Source: Verrucomicrobiia bacterium
Lineage (GTDB): Bacteria; Verrucomicrobiota; Verrucomicrobiia; Opitutales; Cerasicoccaceae
Length of the DNA stretch: 64,000 nt
Direction: 5' to 3'
Assembly (NCBI GenBank): GCA_030432235.1
Contig: JAUIHT010000001.1
Coordinates: 248,001 to 312,000 of the forward strand
Shown: positions 17,273 through 26,571 of the stretch, in pieces
Position numbering within the stretch: the first letter of the stretch is position 1
Layout of the letters: the number at the start of each line of letters is the position of its first letter
Notes under the pieces: model-generated
Told to the model about the DNA's origin: nothing
The model's database searches: none
The model's input: only the letters and a program-made list of their open reading frames with translations
Position numbers and translations under genes: made by a program

Positions 17273-20200
17273 ATGCCTCAACTATTCCTTGCGGAGAAGT
17301 TTCTCCGTACCGTTAATCCGTCGCAGTTTATCGTAAAAAATAGCTCAACCGTTTTGGCGGTTGGCTTGCTCTCAGTAATGCCGTTGACCGTTTCGGCGCT
17401 CCCGTCGGCTTTGAATCCCAACGATTTCACCGAAGCGTTCTACGACGATTTCACCTACACCGATGCCAGTAACCAGCCGGCTCTGAATCCGTTGTACTGG
17501 AACATCGAAGACGACGACACGATCAATAATCCCAATCGCGGTGCGTTGATGGACCCCACCGCTGTCGTAGCCGGCGCGGGCACGGTCACGCTCTATACTT
17601 ACACCGACAGTGGCACGCATTACAGCGGCAATATCAACACCACGGACAAGGTTCACAGTAACTTCGGTTACTACGAGGCTTATATCCGCTGGGACCAGCT
17701 TCACGGCGGGGTGGCTGCCGCCTATTGGATTATGCCAGGGTCCACTCCCGGCTCCGATCCGGCGACGGGACAGGAGATTGACATCATCGAGCTCCGCAAC
17801 GAGCGCCGTGCGCGTTTTTACTCGGACGGACTGGCGAATAACTCCGGTACGATCATTCCGCTCGATGATCGCCTGCACTTCGGGCTGCATTGGGACGGCT
17901 ACAACACCCACCAGAATTCCCTCTGGGGCACGGTTTTCCCGAAGGGCGTCGGCAACACCCTGGTCGACGGAAACTTTCACAAATACGGGCTGCTCTGGAC
18001 GCCGGACCTTTACGTGGTCTACTTCGACGATGTCGAAGTCTTTCGCGCTCCCAAGCCCTACCGGGCCTTTGACTCGAACAACCCATCATCCATTCCCGCC
18101 GACGTGGTCGACCCCCTGCTACCGCTGCCGGGCAGCTCCGGTTGGTACTACGAAGGCGACCTTTCATCGACCAGCTCCGTGGACGAGGGCTGGCTCGCTT
18201 CCGATAAGGACGGCTATACCAGCGAGGTCTACTATCCCTCGTCGGGTCTGGTTCGCAATCCCACCAGCGCGGTGAAATTCTCCAACGAGAAAGCCGTATC
18301 CTACGCCATGTCGCGGGTCATCCTCTCCCTCGAGGTGCGTGCCCCGGGCAACCCCTCCGTTCACACCGAGGGTCAGGACGGGTGGGTAGGGGACATCCCC
18401 TCGGGCGGTTACGGCGCCCTGGGCACAGCTGCCAACAACAAGATGACCGTCGATTGGGTTCGCTATTATTCCCTCAACAGCCTGACCGGTGCGCAGTCCG
18501 CCAGCGCGACCAACAGCATCCCCGGCACCATCGACGCCACCGATTACGACAACGGCGGCCAGGGCGTGGCCATCTTTGAACGCGACGGCTCCGGCAGCGC
18601 GGGTGTCGATACTGGCACTTACAGCGGCGGCGACTATGTTATCACTGATCAGCGTGAGTGGCTGGAGTACACCCTGAGCACGCCGCAGCCGGGCTATTAC
18701 CTGATGTATCTGGAGATGGCTAATCCGGTCAGCCCCACCGGCTTGACCAATGGCGAAATCAACGACGAGCGCAGCACGATCAAAGCCAGCGTCGGCAATG
18801 TCGTTATCGGCAGCGCCAGCGTCGACCTCAGCACGGAGACCGCCTTCGCGGACAAACTGCGCCGCCATTTGATTTCCGACATCCCCTACCTGCAGTCCGG
18901 CGACATCATTAACGTCGAGGCGGTGAACAACTCACAGATTTCACTGGCCGGGCTCCACTTTGATTACCTCGGCAATGCGGTAGCGTTTGCCGAGGCGGAG
19001 GACGGCGCACTGACGGGCGTCTTTTCCGGGAACACGGATTCTTACCTGACCGGCTTCAACGCATATGACAGTAATGAGGCTCCCGATTATGTCCACGGCA
19101 CCGCCACTTATACGGGGCTGACGCTGCCTAACTGGGACGACGAGGACGCCACGCTCTTCCTGGCCTATTCCGGGGCTTATAACAGCAACAAAAATCCCAA
19201 TCTCACCGTCGAGGTGAACGGCAACCCCATTACGGTCGACGTCGCATTTGACGACCCGCATTTCGCCATTGGCGGCCATGAGTGGAATTTTTATCGCATC
19301 CAAACCGTAGCGGTCCCGGCGGCCTATCTGCAATCCGGTGGAAACACGGTCGAAGTCATCGCCAACAACGTGAACAATCAAGGGCTGCGGCTGGATTGGC
19401 TCTGCCTCGGCGCCACTGTCACGCTGCCTCCTTCGTCCGGAATGACGGTTGAGCTGGAAGCGGAGGACGCCGCCGTCTTCGGCGACAGCGGTAATGAGGC
19501 CTACTACGGCACTCACGCCAACGCCCACGGGCCGAACAACGGCTACGTTGACGGACTGAACAAAGCCAACGCCGGTTTGCAATGGACCAACGTCCAGGCC
19601 TCGACCGGCACGGTCCAGCTCGTCATTCATTACGCCACCACAGGCTCCGGCGTAACCAAGACCCTCGAGGTCAATGGCACGGTCGTCGATGACAGTGTGA
19701 GCTTCCCGGCCACCAGCGGCAATAACGACTTCTCCGGTGCGGTCACGGTGAACGGGGTCACCCTGGCGGGGAGTGACACGATCAAGATTTACCGCGACCT
19801 CAGTGCCCCCGGCAGCAATACGGGCTCCCTGCGCGTGGACTACATCGAAATCATCGGCGTCGTGCCGGTCGACGAAACGGTCGAGGCCGAAACCGGTTCG
19901 CTCTTCGGTGACAGCGGCAACGAAGCTTACGTGGGCACGCACGGCAACGCCAGCAACGGCGCGTTTGTCGACGGCCTCAACAAGATGAACGCCGGGGCCA
20001 CGGTCAGTTTGCCGTCGGTCCCCGCCGGTCAGTACGACATCACCCTGGGCTACGCCACAACGTCCTTGACCTGCAACAAGACCGTCGAGGTCAACGGCAG
20101 CGTGGTCAATGCGGCCCTGGATTTCCCGGCGACCAGCGCGAACAATGACTTCTCCGGTACGGTCACTTTGAGCGGGGTGACGCTCACCGGCAGCGGCGAC

Positions 20201-20284
20201 ACCCTCACGGTTTGGCGCGACCCGGCGGTTTCGGGCAGCAATCCGGGGAGTCTTCGCCTGGACTACATCCAGGTGCAGAACTAG
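17273..20284 (+). CDS. Secreted GH16 glycanase with tandem CBM6-like modules
   Basis: A 1003-residue exported enzyme. A signal region (about 24-43) is followed by a GH16 catalytic domain to about residue 400, with the retaining-enzyme motif EIDIIE (Glu168 nucleophile, Asp170, Glu173 acid/base). Family 16 cleaves beta-glucans and marine galactans such as agar, porphyran and carrageenan; the substrate here is unknown. The rest is about four CBM6/CBM35-like beta-sandwich modules (about 410-570, 572-715, 725-865, 868-1003). The last two are near copies: both contain GDSGNEAY, GTH, VDGLNK, NAG, FPATS, NNDFSG and LR-DYI. A T-rich terminator follows the stop. Confidence 0.9.
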   Translation: MPQLFLAEKFLRTVNPSQFIVKNSSTVLAVGLLSVMPLTVSALPSALNPNDFTEAFYDDFTYTDASNQPALNPLYWNIEDDDTINNPNRGALMDPTAVVAGAGTVTLYTYTDSGTHYSGNINTTDKVHSNFGYYEAYIRWDQLHGGVAAAYWIMPGSTPGSDPATGQEIDIIELRNERRARFYSDGLANNSGTIIPLDDRLHFGLHWDGYNTHQNSLWGTVFPKGVGNTLVDGNFHKYGLLWTPDLYVVYFDDVEVFRAPKPYRAFDSNNPSSIPADVVDPLLPLPGSSGWYYEGDLSSTSSVDEGWLASDKDGYTSEVYYPSSGLVRNPTSAVKFSNEKAVSYAMSRVILSLEVRAPGNPSVHTEGQDGWVGDIPSGGYGALGTAANNKMTVDWVRYYSLNSLTGAQSASATNSIPGTIDATDYDNGGQGVAIFERDGSGSAGVDTGTYSGGDYVITDQREWLEYTLSTPQPGYYLMYLEMANPVSPTGLTNGEINDERSTIKASVGNVVIGSASVDLSTETAFADKLRRHLISDIPYLQSGDIINVEAVNNSQISLAGLHFDYLGNAVAFAEAEDGALTGVFSGNTDSYLTGFNAYDSNEAPDYVHGTATYTGLTLPNWDDEDATLFLAYSGAYNSNKNPNLTVEVNGNPITVDVAFDDPHFAIGGHEWNFYRIQTVAVPAAYLQSGGNTVEVIANNVNNQGLRLDWLCLGATVTLPPSSGMTVELEAEDAAVFGDSGNEAYYGTHANAHGPNNGYVDGLNKANAGLQWTNVQASTGTVQLVIHYATTGSGVTKTLEVNGTVVDDSVSFPATSGNNDFSGAVTVNGVTLAGSDTIKIYRDLSAPGSNTGSLRVDYIEIIGVVPVDETVEAETGSLFGDSGNEAYVGTHGNASNGAFVDGLNKMNAGATVSLPSVPAGQYDITLGYATTSLTCNKTVEVNGSVVNAALDFPATSANNDFSGTVTLSGVTLTGSGDTLTVWRDPAVSGSNPGSLRLDYIQVQN

Positions 20285-20303
20285 GTGGCCCTTTTGGTAC
20301 CGC

Positions 20304-20334
20304 AAAGCCCGGGACTTCGCGCCCGGGTTTTTTT
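20304..20334 (+). terminator. Intrinsic terminator after GH16 gene
   Basis: A GC-rich stem (AAAGCCCGGG pairing with CCCGGGTTTT, one G-T pair) with an 8-base loop runs directly into a T-tract, 20 bp after the stop codon. Confidence 0.85.
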
Positions 20335-20403
20335 GTTTCCGCTAACCGGATGCTTTGTGTCCCTCGTTGTTGACTACCGGCGCTTGGCTGTTGACCGTAG
20401 CGT

Positions 20404-21018
20404 ATGCCCAACGAGCCGCACCTTCAAGACACGGAGCGCCTGATCGACCGCCTGCTGCGGGTCATCGAGCGCGAGGTTGTACCGCTGACCGAGCAGGGGG
20501 TTCGCCAGGGCAATAAAATCTTTGGCGCGGCCATCCTGCGCAAGAGCGACCTCTCCACCGTGCTGGTGGAGACCAACAACGAGCGTGAGAATCCGCTCTG
20601 GCACGGCGAGGTTCACGCCATAAAGCGCTTCTACGAACTCCCGGAGACGGAGCGCCCCGCGCCGAAAGATTGCCTCTTTCTCTCCACGCATGAGCCCTGT
20701 TCGCTGTGCCTGTCGGCCATCACCTGGAGCGGCTTCGACAATTTTTACTATCTCTACGGGCACGAGGACTCGCGCGACAGCTTCAACATCCCGCATGACT
20801 TACGCATCCTCAAGGAGGTCTTCCACCTCGACGCCGGCTGCTACGCCCAGGAAAACCACTACTGGAAGTGCTACTGCCTGACGAAGGAGGTTGCAGCCTG
20901 TGAGCCGCCGATTCGTAAAGCCTTTCAGGAGCGCATTGTGGCCTTGAACAAACGCTACGCGGAGCTGTCGAATCTTTACCAAGCCAGCAAGGGCGATGCA
21001 CCGATGCCGTTGACCTGA
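20404..21018 (+). CDS. Cytidine-deaminase-fold protein
   Basis: A 204-residue protein with the zinc-deaminase signature split as WHGEVHAI (His ligand and proton-shuttle Glu) and THEPCSLCLSAI (two Cys ligands). The usual HAE is HGE here. The C-terminal third (KEVFHLDAGCYAQENHYWKCYC) is not typical of TadA or dCMP deaminase. The base or nucleoside acted on cannot be deduced. It starts 119 bp after the GH16 stop, and the next gene follows in the same direction after about 23 bp. Confidence 0.8.
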   Translation: MPNEPHLQDTERLIDRLLRVIEREVVPLTEQGVRQGNKIFGAAILRKSDLSTVLVETNNERENPLWHGEVHAIKRFYELPETERPAPKDCLFLSTHEPCSLCLSAITWSGFDNFYYLYGHEDSRDSFNIPHDLRILKEVFHLDAGCYAQENHYWKCYCLTKEVAACEPPIRKAFQERIVALNKRYAELSNLYQASKGDAPMPLT

Positions 21019-21041
21019 GCGCGACACCTGTATTGAACACC

Positions 21042-21968
21042 ATGTCCCTGAAAAATCCACGTATTGCGGTTGTCGGCGCCGGCGCCATCGGCGGCTATTA
21101 TGGCTGCATGCTGGCGCGTGCCGGCCACGAGGTCCACTTCCTCGTGCGCAGTGATTATGACGCGGTCAAGGAGAAGGGGTACGAGATCCGCCTGAAGGAT
21201 GAGTCGTTTAATATTCAGCCTGCGGGCGTTTACCAAAAGCCCGAGGACATCGGCCCGGTGGACCTGGTCATTGTGGCGATTAAATCCACAGCGAACGCAG
21301 CGGTGCCGAAGCTCGTCCTGCCACTGGTCGGCCCGGGCACGCTGGTGCTCTCACTGCAGAACGGCATGGGCAATGTGGAGTTTCTGGCCAAACACATTCC
21401 GGCGGTGCAGATTCTGGGCGGGCTGTGCTTCGTCTGCATCAACCGCGTGTCGCCGGGTGTGATTGAAAATTACTTGCCGGGCCAGATTTACATCGGGGAA
21501 TTCATGGGCAGCTACCGCGAGCGCACCCTGCGATTGGTCGAGATGTTTGAGCAGGCCGGTGTGACGTGCTACTTCTCCCGTTCACTGGAGGAGTCCCTGT
21601 GGCGCAAGCTCTGCTGGAATATCCCGTTCAACGGCCTTTCCATCGCCGCCGGAGGCGTGACCACGGATAAAATCCTGGCCAGCAAGGAGCTGCGCGAGCT
21701 CGCCCGCAGCCTGATGGAGGAGGTCCGCGCCGCTGCCCATGCTCACGGGCACGACATCTCCGACGAATTTCTGGAGGAGCAGTTCACGGTGACGGAAAAG
21801 ATGGGTGCCTACAAACCCTCCAGCATGATCGACTTTACCGCCGGGCGCGAGGTGGAGGTCGAGGCCATCTTCGGGGAGCCCTTGCGCCGGGGTGAGGGCC
21901 GCAAGGTGCGCATGCCCACGCTGCGGACGCTTTACCTGCTGCTCCGCGGTCTCTGCGCGCGTTCTTAG
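21042..21968 (+). CDS. 2-dehydropantoate 2-reductase family protein
   Basis: A 308-residue NADP-dependent reductase of the PanE/ApbA family. The N-terminal Rossmann motif is AVVGAGAIGGYYG, followed by VIVAIKSTAN and LQNGMGN. The C-terminal helical domain has LWRKLCWNIPFNGLS with the catalytic-type Lys, and KPSSMIDFTAGREVEVEAIFGE. Members make pantoate for CoA, but many paralogues act on other ketoacids, so no symbol is given. ATG 21042 is chosen over TTG 21033. It converges with the next gene, ending 2 bp before it. Confidence 0.88.
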   Translation: MSLKNPRIAVVGAGAIGGYYGCMLARAGHEVHFLVRSDYDAVKEKGYEIRLKDESFNIQPAGVYQKPEDIGPVDLVIVAIKSTANAAVPKLVLPLVGPGTLVLSLQNGMGNVEFLAKHIPAVQILGGLCFVCINRVSPGVIENYLPGQIYIGEFMGSYRERTLRLVEMFEQAGVTCYFSRSLEESLWRKLCWNIPFNGLSIAAGGVTTDKILASKELRELARSLMEEVRAAAHAHGHDISDEFLEEQFTVTEKMGAYKPSSMIDFTAGREVEVEAIFGEPLRRGEGRKVRMPTLRTLYLLLRGLCARS

Positions 21969-21969
21969 C

Positions 21970-24072
21970 TCAGGCGGCTGAGGATTTGGCGTTTTGTGGC
22001 GTGCCTAGCCGGGGGTAGACGGCGACGGCCAGGAAGCCGAGCAGGTAGAAGGACGCGCCAATCAGGGAAGAGGCTGAAAAACCGGTGAGAATGACCACGC
22101 ATTCCGCCAAGCCTCCAAGTACGCCGCCGATGAGGTTCCAGCGCTGCATGGAGGCGACCGCGGCGGTGCTGGCGAGGGATTTCAGGTACGCCATGAAGAC
22201 GATACCGGCCGTTCCTATCGGGAGGATAATGGCGATGGCGAAGACATAGAGGTTCGCCAGGATGTTGCCGTGATACGGGTGGAAGGCCCAGCCGGCGAGG
22301 CCGCACACGAGTAGGCCCAGAAAGAGCGTGGTCCAGGCCGCCGCTGGCGTGATGCGCACTCTGAGCGACAGCAGAGAGCCGAGGATGGAGCAGGCGATGA
22401 TCAGGGAGATGACGAGGGACTGCGTCAGGTAGGTCGAGCCGAACAAGGGAGTGAGCACCGAAATGGCGCGCAGCTCGATGAAGAAAAAAGCGGCTCCGGA
22501 GAAAAAGGAATAAATCAGGAAATACGCAGGTGCGGATGCCTCTGCCGGATCTTTGCTATCACCTCGAATGCAGAGGAGAAAGACGACAAGCAGCAACAGG
22601 AATACGATGAAAAGCAGATGAAGGTGCTCAGGAGGAATGACGCGCTTCAGGCTGTATAGAAAGGGCCAGTCATCGCTGGAGACCAAGCCTGTGCGGTGGG
22701 CTGCCAACTCGTCGGTTATTTCCACCAGATGAGGAGGCAGGGTGTCGAGGCTGCGGCCTTTCGATACGATAAAGGCGCGGTGAAGCCCGCCAGATAGCAT
22801 GAATACCCGAACATTGTCCACGCCTACGGCCGCTTCCATACTCTCGAACATCCGCTGACGAATCCAGTCTGTGCCGGTGGTAAAATTGATGATGAGGATC
22901 CCGTCATCCTCGAGCAGCGCATACATGCGCTCGAAGCCCTCTTTGGTGTAGAGAAAACTATCCAGGCGAAAACGGGCCCGGTTGGAGGCGTTGGTTTGTG
23001 AGTCGAGATAGTTGCCGTAGATGATGTCAAAGCGCGTCCCTGTCTGATTGAGAAAGTGGCGGGCGTCGTCAATATGTAGGTCGACCCGTGAGTCCTGGTA
23101 GGTTTGATCCGGGTCAACGGTCGTGCCGATTTGCGCAAAAACCGGGTCTATCTCCACCGCGGTGACTTTATCCGCGCCGAAATACAGTGCTTCCCGGACA
23201 TCCGCCGTGCCCCCGCCGGAGCCCAAAACCAGGACATTGTCGCCCGGTTGGACGAGATAAAAGGGGGCAGAGTAATCAAGCCGCTTGTCGGCGGTAATTT
23301 GGTTGGCGGGCAGGGTGGAGACGCCCAGAATAAACATGTCGTTGGAATACACCGTCAGCACATCGCCGGACTTTGTCTGGCCTAGATCGACGCGCTGATA
23401 CGGGCTCCAAATATGGTCCGCCGTAAAGAAAAACGCCAGGGCCAATAGGACCAGGGCAGGCAGGATGGCTGCCAGGCGAACGTATTTGCCGGTCAGCATC
23501 GGCCACGCTCCGGCAAAGAAGAGCAGGAGCAGCATCAGCATCAGGCTGAAATGGCCGGACAGGTATTGGTTTTGCAGCAGGAAGAGCAGGCCGCCGAGGA
23601 TGCCCCCGACTCCCATGAGAATGTATCCAGCGGGACCGCTGGCAGAGTCCAAGAGTACCTTCTTCTGGGAGGCGCCAATGAGCACACAGGGTGGGATGAT
23701 GGCCAGGAGGACCAGGACAAAGGCCAGTTGGAGCTCCATGTCGTAGGGCTTGGCGTACAGGTTGGCCACCTGAGTCCATTGAAATTCCACAGTGAGGGTC
23801 TGGAGCAGATTGAACTGGAAAAGAAGCAGGCCGAGCAGGTAAGCAGCGGTCAGTAAGGCCGGGAATAGATAGTTGTAGCGATGCGCACGTCTAGTAAAGA
23901 AGCCGGCGCTCGTGCTGAACATGCCGACAAGCAGCAGGATATTGCCGTAATAGGCGAAAGCCCCGTTAAACGTGGTAAAGCCGCGTACAAAGGCCAGTTG
24001 GCAAAAGACCACCAATATGGACCAGACCACCAGCGAAACCTTGCTGGTAGAGGGCTTAAGGGAAATATCCAC
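21970..24072 (-). CDS. Membrane-fused spermidine-synthase-like protein
   Basis: A 700-residue protein with about seven N-terminal membrane helices, a central aminopropyltransferase/methyltransferase-like domain (VLVLGSGGGTADVREALYFGADKV, then VEIDPVF; DIIYGNY; DGILIINFTTG) and a further block of C-terminal helices. The architecture matches polytopic 'spermine/spermidine synthase' proteins common in environmental bacteria. The catalytic function is unproven, and activity may differ from polyamine synthesis. GTG start. It is read divergently from rpsT. Confidence 0.85.
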   Translation of the reverse strand: MDISLKPSTSKVSLVVWSILVVFCQLAFVRGFTTFNGAFAYYGNILLLVGMFSTSAGFFTRRAHRYNYLFPALLTAAYLLGLLLFQFNLLQTLTVEFQWTQVANLYAKPYDMELQLAFVLVLLAIIPPCVLIGASQKKVLLDSASGPAGYILMGVGGILGGLLFLLQNQYLSGHFSLMLMLLLLFFAGAWPMLTGKYVRLAAILPALVLLALAFFFTADHIWSPYQRVDLGQTKSGDVLTVYSNDMFILGVSTLPANQITADKRLDYSAPFYLVQPGDNVLVLGSGGGTADVREALYFGADKVTAVEIDPVFAQIGTTVDPDQTYQDSRVDLHIDDARHFLNQTGTRFDIIYGNYLDSQTNASNRARFRLDSFLYTKEGFERMYALLEDDGILIINFTTGTDWIRQRMFESMEAAVGVDNVRVFMLSGGLHRAFIVSKGRSLDTLPPHLVEITDELAAHRTGLVSSDDWPFLYSLKRVIPPEHLHLLFIVFLLLLVVFLLCIRGDSKDPAEASAPAYFLIYSFFSGAAFFFIELRAISVLTPLFGSTYLTQSLVISLIIACSILGSLLSLRVRITPAAAWTTLFLGLLVCGLAGWAFHPYHGNILANLYVFAIAIILPIGTAGIVFMAYLKSLASTAAVASMQRWNLIGGVLGGLAECVVILTGFSASSLIGASFYLLGFLAVAVYPRLGTPQNAKSSAA

Positions 24073-24250
24073 AAATGATTACAATTAAAGATGCGCTAGG
24101 TGGCATTTGCACAGGCTTCAAGGATCGGAGTCAAGCCATAGCGGGAAATCGGTTTTCATGTGTGGTGTCTTCCGAGGAAAAACGGTTGACATTGGGCTCC
24201 GGGCTGTCACTTTCGTCCGCTTTTCACCTAATCCATTTTCCAGAAATACC

Positions 24251-24499
24251 ATGGCTAACACCAAGTCCGCAGAAAAGAATATCCGCAAGACGGCCCGCCA
24301 GACCGACCGCAACAAGGCCGTGCGCAGCCGCCTGAAGACCCTGGCCAAGAAGTCCGGCACCGCCGAAGGCGAGGAAGGCCAGAAGGCCGCCCGCGAGTAC
24401 ATCTCCGCCCTCGATAAGGCTGCCAAGCGTGGCATCATCTCGGCCAACAAGGCCAGCCGCCACAAGTCCAAGCTCTCCGGCAAGGTCAACGCTGCCTAA
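24251..24499 (+). CDS. rpsT: 30S ribosomal protein S20
   Basis: An 82-residue basic helical protein starting MANTKSAEKNIRKTARQTDR, a standard S20 sequence that binds 16S rRNA in the small subunit. The start is fixed by the conserved N-terminus; the longer in-frame extension to 24107 is not real. A TTGACA hexamer at 24186-24191 may be the -35 element, though no clear -10 follows. The gene is monocistronic with its own terminator. Confidence 0.97.
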   Translation: MANTKSAEKNIRKTARQTDRNKAVRSRLKTLAKKSGTAEGEEGQKAAREYISALDKAAKRGIISANKASRHKSKLSGKVNAA

Positions 24500-24521
24500 G
24501 CGAGCTATTCTGGCTTTTGAC

Positions 24522-24548
24522 AACCTCCAGGCAACTGGAGGTTTTTTT
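24522..24548 (+). terminator. Intrinsic terminator after rpsT
   Basis: A perfect 9-bp stem, AACCTCCAG / CTGGAGGTT, with the loop GCAA followed by a run of T, 22 bp downstream of the rpsT stop. Confidence 0.93.
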
Positions 24549-24623
24549 GTGGCCAAAATTCAACCCGCGTGAGGTGTTCTTTTTCGTGTCTTTTCGCATA
24601 TTTCGTGGTCAATTAATCTCTTC

Positions 24624-25406
24624 ATGAATTTTCCCGAGGCCATCGGATTTCCGCCGCCCCTGCTGGGGGAGCGGCCGCACCGCCTGCCGGTGCTGGCAGC
24701 CGGCCCGGGCTGGTTGGCGCTGGACAAGCCCAGCGGCTGCCTGATCGACGCGCATCCCTGGAATCAGGACGTCCCCTCGCTGGTGGCGGGGCTGCGAATG
24801 CAGGCCGAGGCAGGCAAGCCCGAGTTGGCCCCCCTTGGCATCGAGACCCCCTACGCGACGCATTATCTGGATGTCGAGGCCACCGGCGTGACGCTCATTG
24901 CGACCAACCGCGAGGTCCGTGGCGTCCTGAAGGAAGTCATTGGTTCGGCCCAGGCGAAATTTACCTTTCACTTCGTGGCGCGGCAGGCACCGAACGAGGA
25001 AACTCTCGCCTGTTCCCTGCCGGTGGGAGAGGACGCCAATGTCCCGCGTGCAGCCATCGAATGCAAGCTGGGCAAAAAGGCGCACACGGACTTCCGTCGG
25101 CTGGGCCGTTGCGGCGGCTTGTCGTTGTGGGAGGCAACGACGACTTTCCCACGGCCCCAGCAGGTGCGTGTTCACGCCTTGACCAGCGGATTTAAAATCT
25201 GCGGCGAAGAGCTTTTTAGCAACGAGGGCATCGTCACGGCGGGGGAGTTGAATCCACGTGTGCGCGGATCCGCAGCGGGCCGGGTGGTGTTTGCCGGGCT
25301 GGCTCTGCGCTTGGTGGAGCTTAATTTGGACAATGGCGAGGCGCGTTTGGACATCGCGGCTCCGGCTCCGAAAGCCTGGCGCGCGCTCACGCGGACTTTT
25401 GCCTGA
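24624..25406 (+). CDS. Divergent RluA-family pseudouridine synthase
   Basis: A 260-residue protein aligned by eye to RluA-type synthases: LALDKPSGCLID near the N-terminus (about 38-49), the catalytic block as THYLDVEATGVTLIATN (usual form HRLDxxTSG), and a C-terminal region QVRVHALTSGFKICGEELF corresponding to the HQIRVH block. The catalytic Asp is retained, but the preceding Arg is Tyr and the Ser is replaced. It may be an atypical RNA pseudouridine synthase or one with altered specificity. It follows rpsT in the same direction after that gene's terminator. Confidence 0.75.
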   Translation: MNFPEAIGFPPPLLGERPHRLPVLAAGPGWLALDKPSGCLIDAHPWNQDVPSLVAGLRMQAEAGKPELAPLGIETPYATHYLDVEATGVTLIATNREVRGVLKEVIGSAQAKFTFHFVARQAPNEETLACSLPVGEDANVPRAAIECKLGKKAHTDFRRLGRCGGLSLWEATTTFPRPQQVRVHALTSGFKICGEELFSNEGIVTAGELNPRVRGSAAGRVVFAGLALRLVELNLDNGEARLDIAAPAPKAWRALTRTFA

Positions 25407-25474
25407 GCACTTGCCAATGCACTTTTCTGCTTCGCAGCATTGACCCCAAGTTGTGGGACTCATAACCTTTTCCT

Positions 25475-26569
25475 ATGATGAACCCCATTAGCAAAAACTA
25501 CCTCCGGTTGCTCTGTGCGGCCGTTTTCTTCCTCGTGGCATTCGGTACGGCGCGTGCCTGCACCAGCCTCCTGCTCGGGACAGCCAGCGGTGGCCATGTC
25601 TATGGTCGCACCATGGAGTTCGGCTTCGAGCTGGACTCCGATGTCATTTTCATGCCGCGCAAGATGGCAGTGGTCGGCACCGGCCCAGCGGGGCAGCCGG
25701 GCAAGCCCTGGGTCTCCAAATACGCCATGGTCGGTATGAACGCCTTCGACATGCCCATCGTCTGCGATGGCATCAACGAAAAGGGCCTGGCGGGCGGCAT
25801 CCTGTACTTTCCGGGCTATGCCCAATACACGCCCGATGCCGACGCGACCGCGTCCAAATGTATGGCGCCTTGGGAGTTCCTTGCCTGGGCCCTGGGCAAC
25901 TTCGCCACGGTCGAGGAGGTCAAAGCCGCGCTCGACGGCGTGGAAATCATCGGTGCGAAGATGCCCCATCTCGGCGCCGTGCCGCCGTTCCACTACACTT
26001 TGCATGACGCAACGGGCAAATCCATCGTCATCGAGCCCACCGGCGGCAAGCTCGTGGTCTTTGACAACCCCTACGGAGTCATGACCAATTCGCCGACCTT
26101 CGACTGGCACCTGACCAATCTCCGCAACTACGTCAAGCTGACCCCGGTCAACGTCCCGCCGATGAAGGTGGCCGGGCAGACCGTGGACTCCTTTGGCCAG
26201 GGCAGTGGCTGGTTGGGCATCCCCGGTGACCCGACCCCGCCCTCGCGCCTTATCCGCGCACTGGCCTTCAGCATGACTTCCGACCAGAAGCCCAACGGCA
26301 TCGAGAGCGTCCGTTTGGTCGAGCACATCATGAACAACTTCGATATCCCCTACGGCACCATCCGCAACCCCAAGCCCGGCGGGGACCTGGACTACACCCA
26401 GTGGACCACCATCGCGGACATCCAGGAGCTCGTCTACTACGTCAAAACCTACAACAATCAGATGCTGGTGAGCATTCCCCTGGCGGACTTCGATTTCGAC
26501 GCCAAGGCAGTCAGCACCGCCGCCATCAAGGACGACCTTGTCGCGCCCAAGCTCTTCCCCGCGAAGTAA
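25475..26569 (+). CDS. Choloylglycine-hydrolase-family (Ntn) amidase
   Basis: A 364-residue exported protein. A signal peptide (about residues 1-28) ends in TARAC, leaving Cys at or next to the mature N-terminus as required for the Ntn nucleophile. The following TSLLLGTASGGHVYGRTMEF includes the family Arg. Other blocks are GINEKGLAGGILYFPG and VIEPTGGKLVVFDNPYGVMTNSPTF with the family Asn. Relatives hydrolyse penicillin V, bile-salt conjugates or acyl-homoserine lactones; the substrate here is unknown. It converges with hemE, 2 bp apart. Confidence 0.9.
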   Translation: MMNPISKNYLRLLCAAVFFLVAFGTARACTSLLLGTASGGHVYGRTMEFGFELDSDVIFMPRKMAVVGTGPAGQPGKPWVSKYAMVGMNAFDMPIVCDGINEKGLAGGILYFPGYAQYTPDADATASKCMAPWEFLAWALGNFATVEEVKAALDGVEIIGAKMPHLGAVPPFHYTLHDATGKSIVIEPTGGKLVVFDNPYGVMTNSPTFDWHLTNLRNYVKLTPVNVPPMKVAGQTVDSFGQGSGWLGIPGDPTPPSRLIRALAFSMTSDQKPNGIESVRLVEHIMNNFDIPYGTIRNPKPGGDLDYTQWTTIADIQELVYYVKTYNNQMLVSIPLADFDFDAKAVSTAAIKDDLVAPKLFPAK

Positions 26570-26571
26570 AG

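Noticed and set aside
24107-24250. N-terminal extension of ribosomal protein S20
   Set aside because: S20 starts at the conserved MANTKSAEK; the extension is unlike the family and covers the promoter region.
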